Below are positions 1 to 9,214 of a stretch of DNA of 64,000 bases, in pieces. The first letter of the stretch is position 1. Each line of letters begins with the position of its first letter. The DNA comes from Kutzneria sp. 744. GTDB lineage: Bacteria; Actinomycetota; Actinomycetes; Mycobacteriales; Pseudonocardiaceae. Both the position numbers and the translations under genes were made by a program. Location of the stretch: assembly GCF_000568255.1 (NCBI RefSeq), contig NZ_KK037166.1, positions 3,810,766-3,874,765 on the forward strand, read 5' to 3'. A model generated the notes under the pieces. It saw only the letters and a program-made list of their open reading frames with translations. It was not told the origin of the DNA and did not search any database.

Positions 1-1
1 C

Positions 2-469
2 ATCCTCAAGCACGACAACGCGCCGTACCTGGCCACGCTGGCCCCGGGCGTCAAGCTGCCCGACCCCGGCGCCCGGCTCACCAAGATCGCCGACGGCTAC
101 CAGCTGCTGCCGGCGCCGCCCAAGCTGACCGGCGACATGACCAGTTCCGTGGGCGAGCACGGCGAACTGGTCGTGCACACCAACTTCGTCTACGCCTACG
201 CCTTCCAGCCTGCCTCACACCAGGCGCCGGCGACGCCGTGGGACATCGTCTCGGTCATCCACGAGAACGCCGACTACCAGATCGTGGACGGCAAGCCGTG
301 GCCGTCGACCGAGAACTCGTACCTCTATGCGATGAACTGCGACCTGGCCCAGCAGGGACTGCTGGGCCCGCTGTACTCCGGCCGCGGGTCCGCGACGCGG
401 CCCGGCACGGAGTCGCCGCAGGCCTACTACAACCCCAAACACCCCGTGAACACCGGCGACCGCTGCTGA
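2..469 (+). CDS. C-terminal part of an unknown protein (5' end outside window)
   Basis: The open frame runs from the window edge to TGA at 467-469 and gives 155 residues (begins ILKHDNAPYLATL, ends NTGDRC). The start lies upstream of the window; the internal ATG at 137 is not a convincing start because the same frame is open before it with the same codon bias. The fragment is rich in Pro, Gly, Tyr and Asn and has no membrane segment or catalytic motif I recognise. Its few cysteines, in MNCDLAQ and the C-terminal GDRC, would fit an exported protein, but that is inference. It ends 33 bp before the molybdopterin oxidoreductase and may be co-transcribed with it. Confidence 0.6.
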   Translation: MLKHDNAPYLATLAPGVKLPDPGARLTKIADGYQLLPAPPKLTGDMTSSVGEHGELVVHTNFVYAYAFQPASHQAPATPWDIVSVIHENADYQIVDGKPWPSTENSYLYAMNCDLAQQGLLGPLYSGRGSATRPGTESPQAYYNPKHPVNTGDRC

Positions 470-502
470 CCCGCCTGGCTTCCACCATGCGACAGGCGGA
501 CA

Positions 503-2812
503 ATGGTGGTCATGACGCGCAGGCCTCCGCAGCAGGACGTCGACGAGAGCAAGATCAAGGTCGGCGAGCCGAAGACGTACGCGGCCGGGGTGAAGGGCGT
601 GCTGGTGTCGCTCCAGCACGGCTGGGACGAGATGGGCGCCGTGCGCAGCGCCCGCACCCTGCGCCTGCTCAACCAGCGCGAGGGCTTCGACTGCCCGGGC
701 TGCGCGTGGCCGGAGGCCCAGGGGCACCGCAAGCTGGCCGAGTTCTGCGAGAACGGGGCCAAGGCGGTGGCCGAGGAAGCCACCGTCCGGCGCGTCACGC
801 CCGAGTTCTTCGCCCGGCACTCGGTGGCCGAACTGGCCGAGAAGACCGACTACTGGCTGGGCAAGCAGGGCCGGCTGACCGAGCCGATGGTGCTGCGTGA
901 GGGCGCGAGCCATTACGAGCCGATCTCCTGGGACGACGCGTTCTCCCTGGTCGGCGGGGCCCTGCGTGAGCTGGACGACCCGAACGAGGCGATCTTCTAC
1001 ACGTCCGGGCGAACCAGCAACGAGGCCGCCTTCGCCTATCAGCTGCTGGCCCGCTCGCTCGGCACCAACAACCTGCCGGACTGCTCGAACATGTGCCACG
1101 AGTCGTCCGGGTCGGCGCTGATCCAGACCATCGGCATCGGCAAGGGCTCGGTCAGCCTGGCCGACGTCACCAATGCCGACCTGCTGCTGGTCGTCGGGCA
1201 GAACCCCGGCACCAACCACCCGCGCATGCTGTCCGCGCTGGAGGAGGCCAAGGGCAACGGCGCCACCATCGTCGCGGTGAACCCGCTGCCCGAGGCCGGG
1301 CTCATGCGGTTCAAGAACCCCCAGAACGTGCGCGGCGTCGTCGGCAAGGGCACGCCGCTGGCCGACGAGTTCTGCCAGATCCGGCTCGGCGGCGACCTGG
1401 CCTTCTTCCGCGCGCTGGGGCACCTGGTGCTCGCCGCCGAGGACGCCGCCCCGGGCACGGTGCTGGACCGGGAGTTCATCGACTCCTGCACGCACGGCTT
1501 CGAGGAGTGGGCGGCCGACATTCGTCAGCTCGACTGGGACGAGGTCGACGCCGCCACCGGTCTCTCCCGCGAGCAGATCGCCCACGTGGCACGGCTTCTG
1601 GTCGAGTCCAAGCGCACGATCATCTGCTGGGCCATGGGTCTGACCCAGCACAAGCAGTCCGTGCCCACCATCCGCGAGCTCGTCAACGTGCTGCTGATGC
1701 GCGGCATGATCGGCAAGCCCGGCGCCGGCGTGTGCCCCGTGCGCGGGCACTCCAACGTCCAGGGCGACCGCACCATGGGCATCTACGAGAAGCCGGCCGA
1801 GAAGTTCCTGTCCGCTCTGGACACCGAGTTCGGCATCACTTCCCCCCGGGCGCACGGCTACGACACCGTCGAGGCCATCCACGCCATGCGGGACGGCAAG
1901 GCCAAGGTGTTCTTCGCCGTCGGCGGCAACTTCGTGTCGGCGACGCCCGACACCGAGGTCACCATGCGGGCGTTGAAGTCCATGGACCTCACCGTGCACG
2001 TGTCCACCAAGCTGAACATGTCGCACGTCGTGCCGGGCAAGGTCGCCCTCATCATGCCCACGCTCGGCCGCACCGAGCGGGACGACCAGGCCGCCGGCGC
2101 CCAGTTCGTCACCGTCGAGGACTCCATGTCCGTCGTGCACCGGTCACGCGGCCGCCTCGCCCCCGCCGGGCCGGCCCTGCTGTCCGAGGTCGCCATCGTC
2201 TCGCGGCTGGCCCGCGCAGTCTTCGGCTCCTCGCACACCGTGCCGTGGGAGACCTTCGAGGGCGACTACGACGTCCTGCGCGACCACATTTCCCGTGTCG
2301 TTCCCGGCTTCTCGGACTACAACGCCCGCGTCCGCGAGCCCGACGGCTTCGTGCTGCCGCATCCGCCCCGGGATTCCCGCTCCTTCCCCACCACCACCGG
2401 CAAGGCCAACTTCACGGTGAACCCGGTGCAGGTCATCGCCGTGCCCGCCGGCCGCCTGATCCTGCAGACGCTGCGCAGCCACGACCAGTACAACACCACC
2501 ATCTACGGTCTCGACGACCGTTACCGCGGCGTCCACGACGGACGCCGGGTCGTGTTCGTCAATCCCGAGGACCTTGTGTCCCTTGGCATCTCCGACGGCG
2601 CGATGGTCGACTTGGTCAGCGAGTGGCCGTCCCCCGACGGTCTGGAGGAGCGCCGGGTCAAGCACTTCCGCGTGATCTCCTACCCCACCGCCAAGGGCTG
2701 CGCCGCCGCCTACTTCCCCGAGGCCAACGCTTTGGTGCCGCTGAACTCCACGGCCGACACCTCCAACACCCCCACGTCCAAGGCGATCATCATCCGCCTC
2801 GAACAGAGCTGA
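503..2812 (+). CDS. FdhF/YdeP family molybdopterin-dependent oxidoreductase
   Basis: 769 aa, normal length for the FdhF/YdeP branch of the DMSO-reductase superfamily (formate-dehydrogenase-like, bis-MGD cofactor). Near the N-terminus is the family motif DCPGCAWPE followed by EFCENGAKAVA. The molybdopterin domain has NLPDCSNMCHESSG, GQNPGTNHPR and GVCPVRGHSNVQGDRTMG, and a C-terminal molydopterin dinucleotide-binding domain starts near residue 640 (QTLRSHDQYNTTIYG). The start could be ATG 503 or ATG 512 (MTRRPP). No Tat signal is visible, so a cytoplasmic location is expected. The true substrate of the family is poorly defined. The nearby fdhD and OFA-type formate/oxalate transporter support a formate-related role. 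Confidence 0.9.
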   Translation: MVVMTRRPPQQDVDESKIKVGEPKTYAAGVKGVLVSLQHGWDEMGAVRSARTLRLLNQREGFDCPGCAWPEAQGHRKLAEFCENGAKAVAEEATVRRVTPEFFARHSVAELAEKTDYWLGKQGRLTEPMVLREGASHYEPISWDDAFSLVGGALRELDDPNEAIFYTSGRTSNEAAFAYQLLARSLGTNNLPDCSNMCHESSGSALIQTIGIGKGSVSLADVTNADLLLVVGQNPGTNHPRMLSALEEAKGNGATIVAVNPLPEAGLMRFKNPQNVRGVVGKGTPLADEFCQIRLGGDLAFFRALGHLVLAAEDAAPGTVLDREFIDSCTHGFEEWAADIRQLDWDEVDAATGLSREQIAHVARLLVESKRTIICWAMGLTQHKQSVPTIRELVNVLLMRGMIGKPGAGVCPVRGHSNVQGDRTMGIYEKPAEKFLSALDTEFGITSPRAHGYDTVEAIHAMRDGKAKVFFAVGGNFVSATPDTEVTMRALKSMDLTVHVSTKLNMSHVVPGKVALIMPTLGRTERDDQAAGAQFVTVEDSMSVVHRSRGRLAPAGPALLSEVAIVSRLARAVFGSSHTVPWETFEGDYDVLRDHISRVVPGFSDYNARVREPDGFVLPHPPRDSRSFPTTTGKANFTVNPVQVIAVPAGRLILQTLRSHDQYNTTIYGLDDRYRGVHDGRRVVFVNPEDLVSLGISDGAMVDLVSEWPSPDGLEERRVKHFRVISYPTAKGCAAAYFPEANALVPLNSTADTSNTPTSKAIIIRLEQS

Positions 2813-2842
2813 CCACTTCTCGACTTTGTTCGTCCACAACAG

Positions 2843-2880
2843 ACGAAAGGGCCGGAACGCATTGCGTCCCGGCCCTTCGT
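2843..2880. terminator. bidirectional hairpin between convergent genes
   Basis: The arms ACGAAAGGGCCGG and CCGGCCCTTCGT pair around a short GC-rich loop, with inner ACGC/GCGT pairing. The hairpin lies 30 bp after the oxidoreductase stop and about 10 bp from the stop of the small minus-strand gene, so it can serve both convergent transcripts. Confidence 0.75.
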
Positions 2881-2890
2881 GTCTGTGTTG

Positions 2891-2998
2891 TCAGCTCTGG
2901 AAGAGCTGCGTCACCTTGACGATCAACTGGTAGAGGCCGTACGCGAACGGCAGACCGACCCACAGCCAGGCGACGGTCATGAGCGCGGTGCGGTTCAC
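2891..2998 (-). CDS. 35-aa membrane peptide, probable MFS transporter small subunit
   Basis: A GTG start at 2998 overlaps the TGA of the MFS gene (GTGA, 4-nt overlap), which suggests translational coupling; the stop is at 2891-2893. The product is VNRTALMTVAWLWVGLPFAYG followed by LYQLIVKVTQLFQS, with one hydrophobic helix. Short peptides of this kind lie directly downstream of OFA-family oxalate/formate MFS transporters in actinobacteria and are annotated as MFS transporter small subunit (family knowledge from memory). Role unknown; probably a one-helix partner that stabilises the transporter. Confidence 0.7.
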   Translation of the reverse strand: MNRTALMTVAWLWVGLPFAYGLYQLIVKVTQLFQS

Positions 2999-4350
2999 TT
3001 CGCGTCCACCTCCTCGACGGCCGGCGCGTCCGAGTTGGCCGCCGGCTCGTGGTACTTGCTGTCGACCGGCTTGATCAGCTCGTTGGCCACGAAGCCGATG
3101 ACCAACAGGCCGATCATGATGAAGAAGGACAGCGCGTACAGCGAGGGACCGGACTTGCCGGCGGCCTTCTGCGCGTCGGCGATGCCGTCGATGATCAGCG
3201 GCCCGGCCACGCCGGCCACCGACCAGGCGGTGAGCAGGCGGCCGTGGATGGCGCCGACCTGGTAGGTGCCGAACAGGTCACGCAGGTAGGCCGGCACGGT
3301 GGCGAATCCGCCGCCGTAGAACGACAGGATCAGCATCGCGGCCAGCACGAACACGGCCTTGGACGAGCCGCCGGCCAGTTCCAGCACGAGGTACAGCAGC
3401 GCGCCGACCCCGAGGTAGATGCGGTACATGTTCTTGCGGCCGATGGCGTCCGAGGTGGACGACCACACGAACCGGCCGAGCATGTTGGTCAGCGACAGCA
3501 ACGCGACGAAGCCCGCGGCCGGAGCCGGGCTCACCTTGAAGAAGTCGACGATCATCGGCGACGCCTTCTCCAGGATGCCGATGCCCGCGGTCACGTTCAG
3601 ACACAGCACCAGCCACAGCAGCCAGAACTGCGGCGTCTTGATCGCGTTGGACGCGCTCACGTTGTTGGTGGTGATCAGCCTGTGCACGGTGGCCTGCGAC
3701 GGGTCCCACCCGGCCGGCTTCCAGCCGTCGGCCGGCACCCGGACCAGGAACACACCCATCGCCATGAAGATCGCGTACACCACGCCGTGCACCGCGAACG
3801 TCGCCGCGATGCCCGAGGTGGTGGTGCCGAAGCCGGCCAGCATGGCCGTCGACCAGGGTGACGCGATCAACGCTCCGCCGCCGAAGCCCATGATCGCGAT
3901 ACCGGTGGCCATGCCCGGACGGTCCGGGAACCACTTGATCAGCGTCGAGACCGGCGAGATGTAGCCGATACCGAGGCCGATGCCGCCGACCAGGCCGTAG
4001 CCCACGACGACCAGCCAGAATTGTGACGTCGCCACGCCGAGCGCGGCGATCAGGAACCCAGCGCCGAACGCGACGGATGCCACCGCCATCGCCCATCGCG
4101 GTCCGTTGCGTTCGACGAGCGTGCCGCCGAAGGCCGCCGACAGGCCGAGCATGACGATCGCCAGCTGGAACGGCAGGCCGCTCTCCACCCCGTTGAGGTG
4201 AAGCGCCTTCTCCAGCGGCGTCTTGAACACGCTCCACGCGTAGGCCTGTCCGATCGACAGGTGCACGGCGAGCGCGGAGGGCGGTACGAGCCAGCGGCTC
4301 CATCCCCCCGGCGCGATCGTGCGCGAGCGATCAAGGACCCCGAGTCCCAT
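2995..4350 (-). CDS. OFA-family MFS transporter (oxalate/formate antiporter type)
   Basis: 451 aa from ATG at 4350, preceded by GGGAGGG; the frame is open further upstream but without a good ribosome site. The sequence has about 12 hydrophobic helices. The first helix region WLVPPSALAVHLSIGQAYAW and the following VFKTPLEK are typical of the OFA (oxalate:formate antiporter) group, and YGLVGGIGLGIGYISPVSTL and KWFPDRPGMATG are family hallmarks of the mid region. It probably exchanges small carboxylates such as formate or oxalate; the substrate is inferred. It is divergent from fdhD (148-bp shared promoter region) and coupled to the 35-aa peptide downstream. Confidence 0.88.
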   Translation of the reverse strand: MGLGVLDRSRTIAPGGWSRWLVPPSALAVHLSIGQAYAWSVFKTPLEKALHLNGVESGLPFQLAIVMLGLSAAFGGTLVERNGPRWAMAVASVAFGAGFLIAALGVATSQFWLVVVGYGLVGGIGLGIGYISPVSTLIKWFPDRPGMATGIAIMGFGGGALIASPWSTAMLAGFGTTTSGIAATFAVHGVVYAIFMAMGVFLVRVPADGWKPAGWDPSQATVHRLITTNNVSASNAIKTPQFWLLWLVLCLNVTAGIGILEKASPMIVDFFKVSPAPAAGFVALLSLTNMLGRFVWSSTSDAIGRKNMYRIYLGVGALLYLVLELAGGSSKAVFVLAAMLILSFYGGGFATVPAYLRDLFGTYQVGAIHGRLLTAWSVAGVAGPLIIDGIADAQKAAGKSGPSLYALSFFIMIGLLVIGFVANELIKPVDSKYHEPAANSDAPAVEEVDAK

Positions 4351-4498
4351 CTCTACTGCCCTCCCAGATAGTTGAGAATGGAACCTATTGGGATCGGGTG
4401 TGACTCGGCACGACCGAGTGGCGCACGTAACGACGAACGGCACCGCTGACGCGCCGAACGGAATGAACCGAAGACTTACGAAACTGGGAGGTTCCGAA

Positions 4499-5323
4499 AT
4501 GGGAAGGGTGACCGTCCGCCGGCCGGTGCTCAAGCTCTCCCACCAGGGCGAACGCTCTCGTCCGGATGCACTAGCGGCCGAAGAACCACTCGAATTGCGG
4601 ATTGACGGAAAAGCGGTCGCGGTGACGATGCGAACGCCGGGCAACGATGTGGAACTGGCCCACGGTTTTCTGCTCACCGAGGGCGTGATCGGTGATCGCG
4701 AGGACGTCTCGGCGGCCCGCTACTGCGCCGGAACCGGTCCCGACGGTCGAAACACGTACAATGTGCTCGAAGTCTCACTTTCCCCCGGTGTCGCCCCGCC
4801 CGACGTCGGCGTGGAGCGGAACTTCTACACCACCTCCTCCTGCGGCGTGTGCGGCAAGGCCGCCCTCGACGCCGTTCGGCTGAAGACCCGCCACGCCCCC
4901 GCCACCGACGACTGCGCCGTCTCCGTCGAGGTCCTCACCACGCTGCCCGACAAGCTGCGGGCCGCCCAGAAGGTCTTCGACTCCACCGGCGGCCTGCACG
5001 GCGCCGGCCTGTTCACCACCGACGGGGAGCTGCTCGTCGCCCGGGAGGACGTCGGCCGGCACAACGCCGTCGACAAGGTCGTCGGCTGGGCCGTCCAATC
5101 CGGACTGATCCCGCTGCGCGGCTGCGTCCTCATGGTCTCCGGCCGCGCCTCCTTCGAGCTCGTGCAGAAGGCCGCCATGGCCGGCATCCCCATCCTGTCC
5201 GCCGTGTCCGCCCCGTCGTCGCTGGCCGCCGAGCTCGCCGACGAACAGGGCATGACCCTCATCGGCTTCCTCCGCGGCGACTCGATGAACGTCTACACCG
5301 GCGCCGACCGAGTTCTGCGCTAG
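4499..5323 (+). CDS. fdhD: FdhD sulfurtransferase, formate dehydrogenase accessory protein
   Basis: 274 aa. ATG at 4499 is preferred over the longer frame because GGGAGG lies just upstream and the encoded start ([13 protein letters not shown]) fits the family. FdhD moves sulfur from the cysteine desulfurase to bis-MGD so that formate dehydrogenase becomes active. The catalytic loop [16 protein letters not shown] carries the conserved CxxC. Downstream are [30 protein letters not shown] and [15 protein letters not shown], all FdhD signatures. It is divergent from the MFS transporter and close to the FdhF-like enzyme, which is its likely client. Confidence 0.95.
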   Translation: MGRVTVRRPVLKLSHQGERSRPDALAAEEPLELRIDGKAVAVTMRTPGNDVELAHGFLLTEGVIGDREDVSAARYCAGTGPDGRNTYNVLEVSLSPGVAPPDVGVERNFYTTSSCGVCGKAALDAVRLKTRHAPATDDCAVSVEVLTTLPDKLRAAQKVFDSTGGLHGAGLFTTDGELLVAREDVGRHNAVDKVVGWAVQSGLIPLRGCVLMVSGRASFELVQKAAMAGIPILSAVSAPSSLAAELADEQGMTLIGFLRGDSMNVYTGADRVLR

Positions 5324-5356
5324 GTCGAGTGTGTCGGTGACACAGAGCGAAACGGC

Positions 5357-5373
5357 TGTGAACCGGATTCACA
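5357..5373. promoter_or_regulatory. 17-bp palindrome TGTGAAC-N3-(A/G)TTCACA, candidate operator upstream of lpd
   Basis: TGTGAACCGGATTCACA lies 79 bp before the lpd start. A closely related copy is at 27811-27827; read on the minus strand that copy shares the extended context AAACGGYTGTGAACCG. The 7-bp spacer between TGTGA and TCACA is one longer than the CRP/GlxR consensus (N6), so the cognate regulator is not clear. Confidence 0.4.
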
Positions 5374-5451
5374 ACCACTTCGCTGTGTGGCGGCCGGCGA
5401 CTGCTTGAACGTCACATCGGAGGCGGGCGTGCCGCTGACTAGGGTTGGAGC

Positions 5452-6852
5452 ATGAGCACACACTTCGACGTCGTGGTGGTGGGGGCCGGACCCGGCGGGT
5501 ACGTCGCGGCGATCCGAGCGGCGCAGCTGGGGCTGCGGACGGCGATCATCGAGGACCGGTACTGGGGTGGCGTCTGCCTGAACGTGGGCTGCATCCCGTC
5601 CAAGGCCCTGCTGCGCAACGCCGAACTGGCGCACCTGCTGACCGGCGAGGCCGAGGCGTTCGGCATCCACGCCGAGGGCGGCATCACGATGGACTTCGGC
5701 GCCGCCTTCCAGCGCAGCCGCAAGGTCGCCGACGGCCGGGTCAAGGGCGTCCACTTCCTGATGAAGAAGAACAAGATCCAGCAGTTCTTCGGCTGGGGCA
5801 CGTTCACCGACGCCAACACGATCCAGGTCGCGCTGACCGACGGCGGCCAGGAGACGGTCACCTTCGACAACTGCATCCTCGCCACCGGCGCGACGACGCG
5901 GCTGCTGCCGGGCACGAAGCTGTCCGAGCGGGTCGTGACCTACGAGGAGCAGATCCTCACCGACACGCTGCCGGGCAGCGTCATCATCGCCGGCGCCGGC
6001 GCGATCGGCGTCGAGTTCGCGTACGTCATGCACGGCTACGGCGTCGACGTCACCATCGTCGAGTTCCTGGACCGGCCCGTCCCACTGGAGGACGAGGAGG
6101 TCTCGGCCGAACTGGCCAAGCGCTACCGCAAGCTCGGCATCAAGGTGCTCACCTCGACGCGGGTCGACGCGATCGACGACTCCGGCGACAAGGTCCTGGT
6201 CACTGTCAGCAAGGACGGCCAGCAGCAGGTGCTGGAGGCCGACAAGGTGCTCCAGGCGATCGGCTTCCAGCCGCGGGTCGAGGGCTACGGCCTGGAGAGG
6301 ACCGGCGTCCGGCTGACCGAGCGCGGCGCGATCGACATCGACGGCCGGGGCCGCACGAGCGTGCCGCACATCTTCGCCATCGGCGACGTCACCGCGAAGC
6401 TGATGCTCGCGCACGCCGCCGAGTCGATGGGCATCGTCGCGGCGGAGACGATCGCCGACGCGGAGACGATGGAGCTGGACTACGTGATGATCCCTCGGGC
6501 CACGTTCTGCCAGCCGCAGATCGCCAGCTTCGGCTACACCCAGAAGCAGGCCGAGGAGAAGGGCTTCGACGTCAAGGTCGCGAAGTTCCCCTTCACCGCC
6601 AACGGCAAGGCGCACGGCATCGGGGACCCCGGCGGCTTCGTCAAGATCATCGCCGACGCCACGCACGGCGAGCTGCTGGGCGCGCACATGATCGGCCCGG
6701 ACGTCACGGAGCTGCTCCCGGAGCTGACGTTGGCTCAGCAGTGGGACCTGACCGTCAACGAGGTCGCCCGCAACGTGCACGCGCACCCGACCCTGAGCGA
6801 GGCAGTCAAGGAAGCCGTCCACGGCCTGGCCGGCCACATGATCAACTTCTGA
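5452..6852 (+). CDS. lpdA: Dihydrolipoamide dehydrogenase (E3)
   Basis: 466 aa, full length for E3. It oxidises dihydrolipoamide of the 2-oxoacid dehydrogenase complexes with FAD and NAD. The N-terminal FAD fold [20 protein letters not shown] is followed by the redox disulfide in [13 protein letters not shown] (C42 and C47). The NAD fold is [19 protein letters not shown], the second FAD motif is [17 protein letters not shown], and the dimerisation domain ends with the catalytic His-Glu pair in [13 protein letters not shown]. The ATG has GTTGGAG upstream. It is monocistronic here; a terminator follows. Confidence 0.95.
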   Translation: MSTHFDVVVVGAGPGGYVAAIRAAQLGLRTAIIEDRYWGGVCLNVGCIPSKALLRNAELAHLLTGEAEAFGIHAEGGITMDFGAAFQRSRKVADGRVKGVHFLMKKNKIQQFFGWGTFTDANTIQVALTDGGQETVTFDNCILATGATTRLLPGTKLSERVVTYEEQILTDTLPGSVIIAGAGAIGVEFAYVMHGYGVDVTIVEFLDRPVPLEDEEVSAELAKRYRKLGIKVLTSTRVDAIDDSGDKVLVTVSKDGQQQVLEADKVLQAIGFQPRVEGYGLERTGVRLTERGAIDIDGRGRTSVPHIFAIGDVTAKLMLAHAAESMGIVAAETIADAETMELDYVMIPRATFCQPQIASFGYTQKQAEEKGFDVKVAKFPFTANGKAHGIGDPGGFVKIIADATHGELLGAHMIGPDVTELLPELTLAQQWDLTVNEVARNVHAHPTLSEAVKEAVHGLAGHMINF

Positions 6853-6891
6853 CGGCCGACCCAGGGCGGCCAGCGCCCGTCGGGCTCAAGA

Positions 6892-6932
6892 CGAAGGCCC
6901 GCCCTCCCGTTTCCGGGTGGGCGGGCCTTCGC
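6892..6932. terminator. strong hairpin between convergent lpd and clpX
   Basis: CGAAGGCCCGCCC and GGGCGGGCCTTCG pair with a CCCgtttCCGGG apex. It lies 40 bp after the lpd stop and 17 bp from the clpX stop, so it is a probable bidirectional terminator. Confidence 0.8.
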
Positions 6933-6948
6933 GGTTCTGACGGTTCGG

Positions 6949-8229
6949 TCAGGCCGACTTCTCGCGGCGCTCGCGGCGGCTGGGCTGCCGGGCGACGATG
7001 GTCGGATTGACGTTCTCGCGCACGGTCTGCTCGGTGATGACCACCTTGGCGACGTCGGTGCGGCTGGGGATGTCGTACATCACCGGCAGCAGCACCTCCT
7101 CCATGATGGCGCGCAGGCCTCGGGCGCCGGTGCCGCGCAGGATCGCCTGGTCGGCCACGGCCTCCAGCGCTGTCTTGGTGAACTCCAGCTCGACGCCGTC
7201 CATCTCGAACAGCTTCTGGTACTGCTTCACCATCGCGTTGCGGGGCTCGGTGAGGATCTTGACCAGGGACGGCTTGTCCAGATTGGTCACGCTGGCCACG
7301 ACGGGCAGGCGGCCGATGAACTCCGGGATCAGGCCGAACTTGATCAGGTCCTCGGGCATGGTGTCGCCGAAGATGTCGGACGACTCCATCTCGGCCTTGG
7401 AGCGGATCTCGGCGCCGAAGCCGAGGCTGCGCTTGCCGACCCGGTCCTGGATGATGCGCTCAAGCCCGGCGAAGGCGCCGGCCACGATGAACAGGACGTT
7501 CGTCGTGTCGATCTGGATGAACTCCTGGTGCGGGTGCTTGCGGCCGCCCTGCGGCGGCACGCTGGCGGTGGTGCCCTCCAGGATCTTCAGCAGGGCCTGC
7601 TGCACGCCCTCGCCGGAGACATCGCGGGTGATCGACGGGTTTTCACTCTTCCGAGCGATTTTGTCGACCTCGTCGATGTAGATGATGCCGGTCTCGGCCC
7701 GCTTGACGTCGTAGTCGGCGGCCTGGATCAGCTTGAGCAGGATGTTCTCGACGTCCTCGCCGACGTATCCGGCCTCGGTCAGCGCGGTGGCGTCGGCGAT
7801 GGCGAACGGCACGTTGAGCAGCTTGGCCAGGGTCTGGGCGAGGTAGGTCTTGCCGCAGCCGGTCGGGCCGAGCATGAGGATGTTGGACTTGGCGAGCTCT
7901 ACGCCGTCGTCCCGGCCGTCCCGGTTGCGGTCGCCCGCCTGGATGCGCTTGTAGTGGTTGTAGACCGCCACCGACAGCGTGCGCTTGGCATCGTCCTGAC
8001 CGATCACGTACTGGTCGAGGAAGTCGTGGATCTCGGCCGGCTTGGGCAGCTCGTCCAGTTTGACGTCGCCCGCTTCGGCCAGCTCCTCCTCGATGATCTC
8101 GTTGCAGAGGTCGATGCATTCATCGCAGATGTACACGCCGGGACCGGCGATGAGCTTCTTCACCTGCTTCTGGCTCTTCCCGCAGAAGGAGCACTTCAGC
8201 AGGTCTCCGCCGTCACCGATACGCGCCAT
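6949..8229 (-). CDS. clpX: ClpX, ATP-dependent unfoldase of the Clp protease
   Basis: 426 aa from ATG 8229 ([20 protein letters not shown]); the longer frame upstream is not family-like. The N-terminal zinc-binding domain has C13, C16, C35 and C38. Walker A is GPTGCGKT near residue 120, Walker B and the adjacent [13 protein letters not shown] follow, and the arginine-finger and sensor region is in the C-terminal half. The ClpP-docking loop is the IGF-like [10 protein letters not shown] region. ClpX recognises tagged substrates and feeds them to ClpP. It lies 208 bp downstream of clpP2 on the same strand, so it may be transcribed separately. Confidence 0.97.
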   Translation of the reverse strand: MARIGDGGDLLKCSFCGKSQKQVKKLIAGPGVYICDECIDLCNEIIEEELAEAGDVKLDELPKPAEIHDFLDQYVIGQDDAKRTLSVAVYNHYKRIQAGDRNRDGRDDGVELAKSNILMLGPTGCGKTYLAQTLAKLLNVPFAIADATALTEAGYVGEDVENILLKLIQAADYDVKRAETGIIYIDEVDKIARKSENPSITRDVSGEGVQQALLKILEGTTASVPPQGGRKHPHQEFIQIDTTNVLFIVAGAFAGLERIIQDRVGKRSLGFGAEIRSKAEMESSDIFGDTMPEDLIKFGLIPEFIGRLPVVASVTNLDKPSLVKILTEPRNAMVKQYQKLFEMDGVELEFTKTALEAVADQAILRGTGARGLRAIMEEVLLPVMYDIPSRTDVAKVVITEQTVRENVNPTIVARQPSRRERREKSA

Positions 8230-8437
8230 GACCGCTGACCTCTGTCCCCTCCGGTTCGCCGACTGTCGCCGGTCCACCTGGCTGTCACGATGGCCCGACC
8301 CACACCGATGGGTCGCGCACGTTCCCCACGACGGTACCCGCCCGCGATCGCGAGCGGGAGGACCAGCGGGCCCCGACCGTGTCGAACCAGGCGATTACTA
8401 GCCAGATTCGGCGTGTCGGACGGGGCCGCGGCCCGGT

Positions 8438-9067
8438 TCAGCTCTGCGCGGACAGCTTCCGGTACGGCAGCACCTCGTCGACGATGCCGTAGACCCTGGC
8501 CTCCTCGGCGGTCAGGATCTTGTCCCGGTCGATGTCCTCGGCCACCTGGTCGGGCGTCTTGTTGGTGTGCCGGGCCAGCGTGGTCTCCAGGGCGCGGCGC
8601 ACCCGCTGGATCTCGTTGGCCTGGATCTCCAGGTCGGACACCTGGCCGTAGAGGCCCTCGGTGGCCGGCTGGTGGATCAGGATGCGGGAGTTGGGCAGCG
8701 CGCGGCGCTTGCCGGGGGTGCCCGCGGCGAGCAGCACGGCGGCGGCGGAGGCGGCCTGGCCGAGGCACACGGTCACGATGTCCGGGCGCACGTACTGCAT
8801 GGTGTCGTAGATCGCCATCAGCGAGGTGAACGAGCCGCCGGGCGAGTTGATGTACATGATGATGTCGCGGTCGGGGTCGACCGACTCCAGGTACAGCAGC
8901 TGCGCCATCACGTCGTTGGCGGACGCGTCGTCGATCTGCACGCCGAGGAAGATGATGCGCTCCTCGAACAGCTTGTTGTACGGGTTGGACTCCTTGACCC
9001 CGTAGCTGGTGCGCTCGACGAACGACGGCAGCACGTAGCGGGACTGGAGTGGCTGGTACTGGCTCAC
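8438..9067 (-). CDS. clpP2: ClpP2, proteolytic subunit of the Clp protease
   Basis: 209 aa from GTG 9067 with AGGAG seven bases upstream. The catalytic triad is visible: S107 in [11 protein letters not shown]132 in ILIHQP and an Asp near 182 in DIDRDKIL. The N-terminus ([32 protein letters not shown], here split as [14 protein letters not shown] and [18 protein letters not shown]) is of the mycobacterial ClpP2 type, not ClpP1. In mycobacteria ClpP2 works only as a hetero-tetradecamer with ClpP1, encoded just upstream. Here the upstream neighbour is tig and no clpP1 is present in the window. Confidence 0.95.
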   Translation of the reverse strand: MSQYQPLQSRYVLPSFVERTSYGVKESNPYNKLFEERIIFLGVQIDDASANDVMAQLLYLESVDPDRDIIMYINSPGGSFTSLMAIYDTMQYVRPDIVTVCLGQAASAAAVLLAAGTPGKRRALPNSRILIHQPATEGLYGQVSDLEIQANEIQRVRRALETTLARHTNKTPDQVAEDIDRDKILTAEEARVYGIVDEVLPYRKLSAQS

Positions 9068-9152
9068 TGATGACTCCTGGCTTCGCTTGTCGCTTGGTCG
9101 AGCTGGCGGGCCGGGGGCCGGTGTTCCGGCGGGCGGCCCGCGTGTGGCTTGC

Positions 9153-9167
9153 TTCGACTTTAACGAA
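9153..9167. promoter_or_regulatory. short palindrome TTCG-N7-CGAA upstream of clpP2
   Basis: Inverted TTCG/CGAA arms, 86 bp before the clpP2 start and touching the tig terminator. Actinobacterial clp genes are commonly controlled by ClgR or HspR through palindromic sites; the match here is short and only suggestive. Confidence 0.2.
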
Positions 9168-9204
9168 CGCGGGCGGCGCCGACGTCCCGACGCCGCCCGC
9201 GTTC
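9165..9204 (-). terminator. 14-bp perfect stem after tig
   Basis: GAACGCGGGCGGCG and CGCCGCCCGCGTTC pair around a 12-nt loop, 10 bp after the tig stop. It uncouples tig from clpP2, which must therefore use its own promoter in the remaining ~100 bp. Confidence 0.8.
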
Positions 9205-9214
9205 GCTCAGGGCG

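Noticed and set aside
215-2140. 641-aa minus-strand open frame
   Set aside because: Antisense shadow of the molybdopterin oxidoreductase; composition (Gly/Val/His/Arg-rich) is typical of reversed high-GC coding DNA and no motif is seen.
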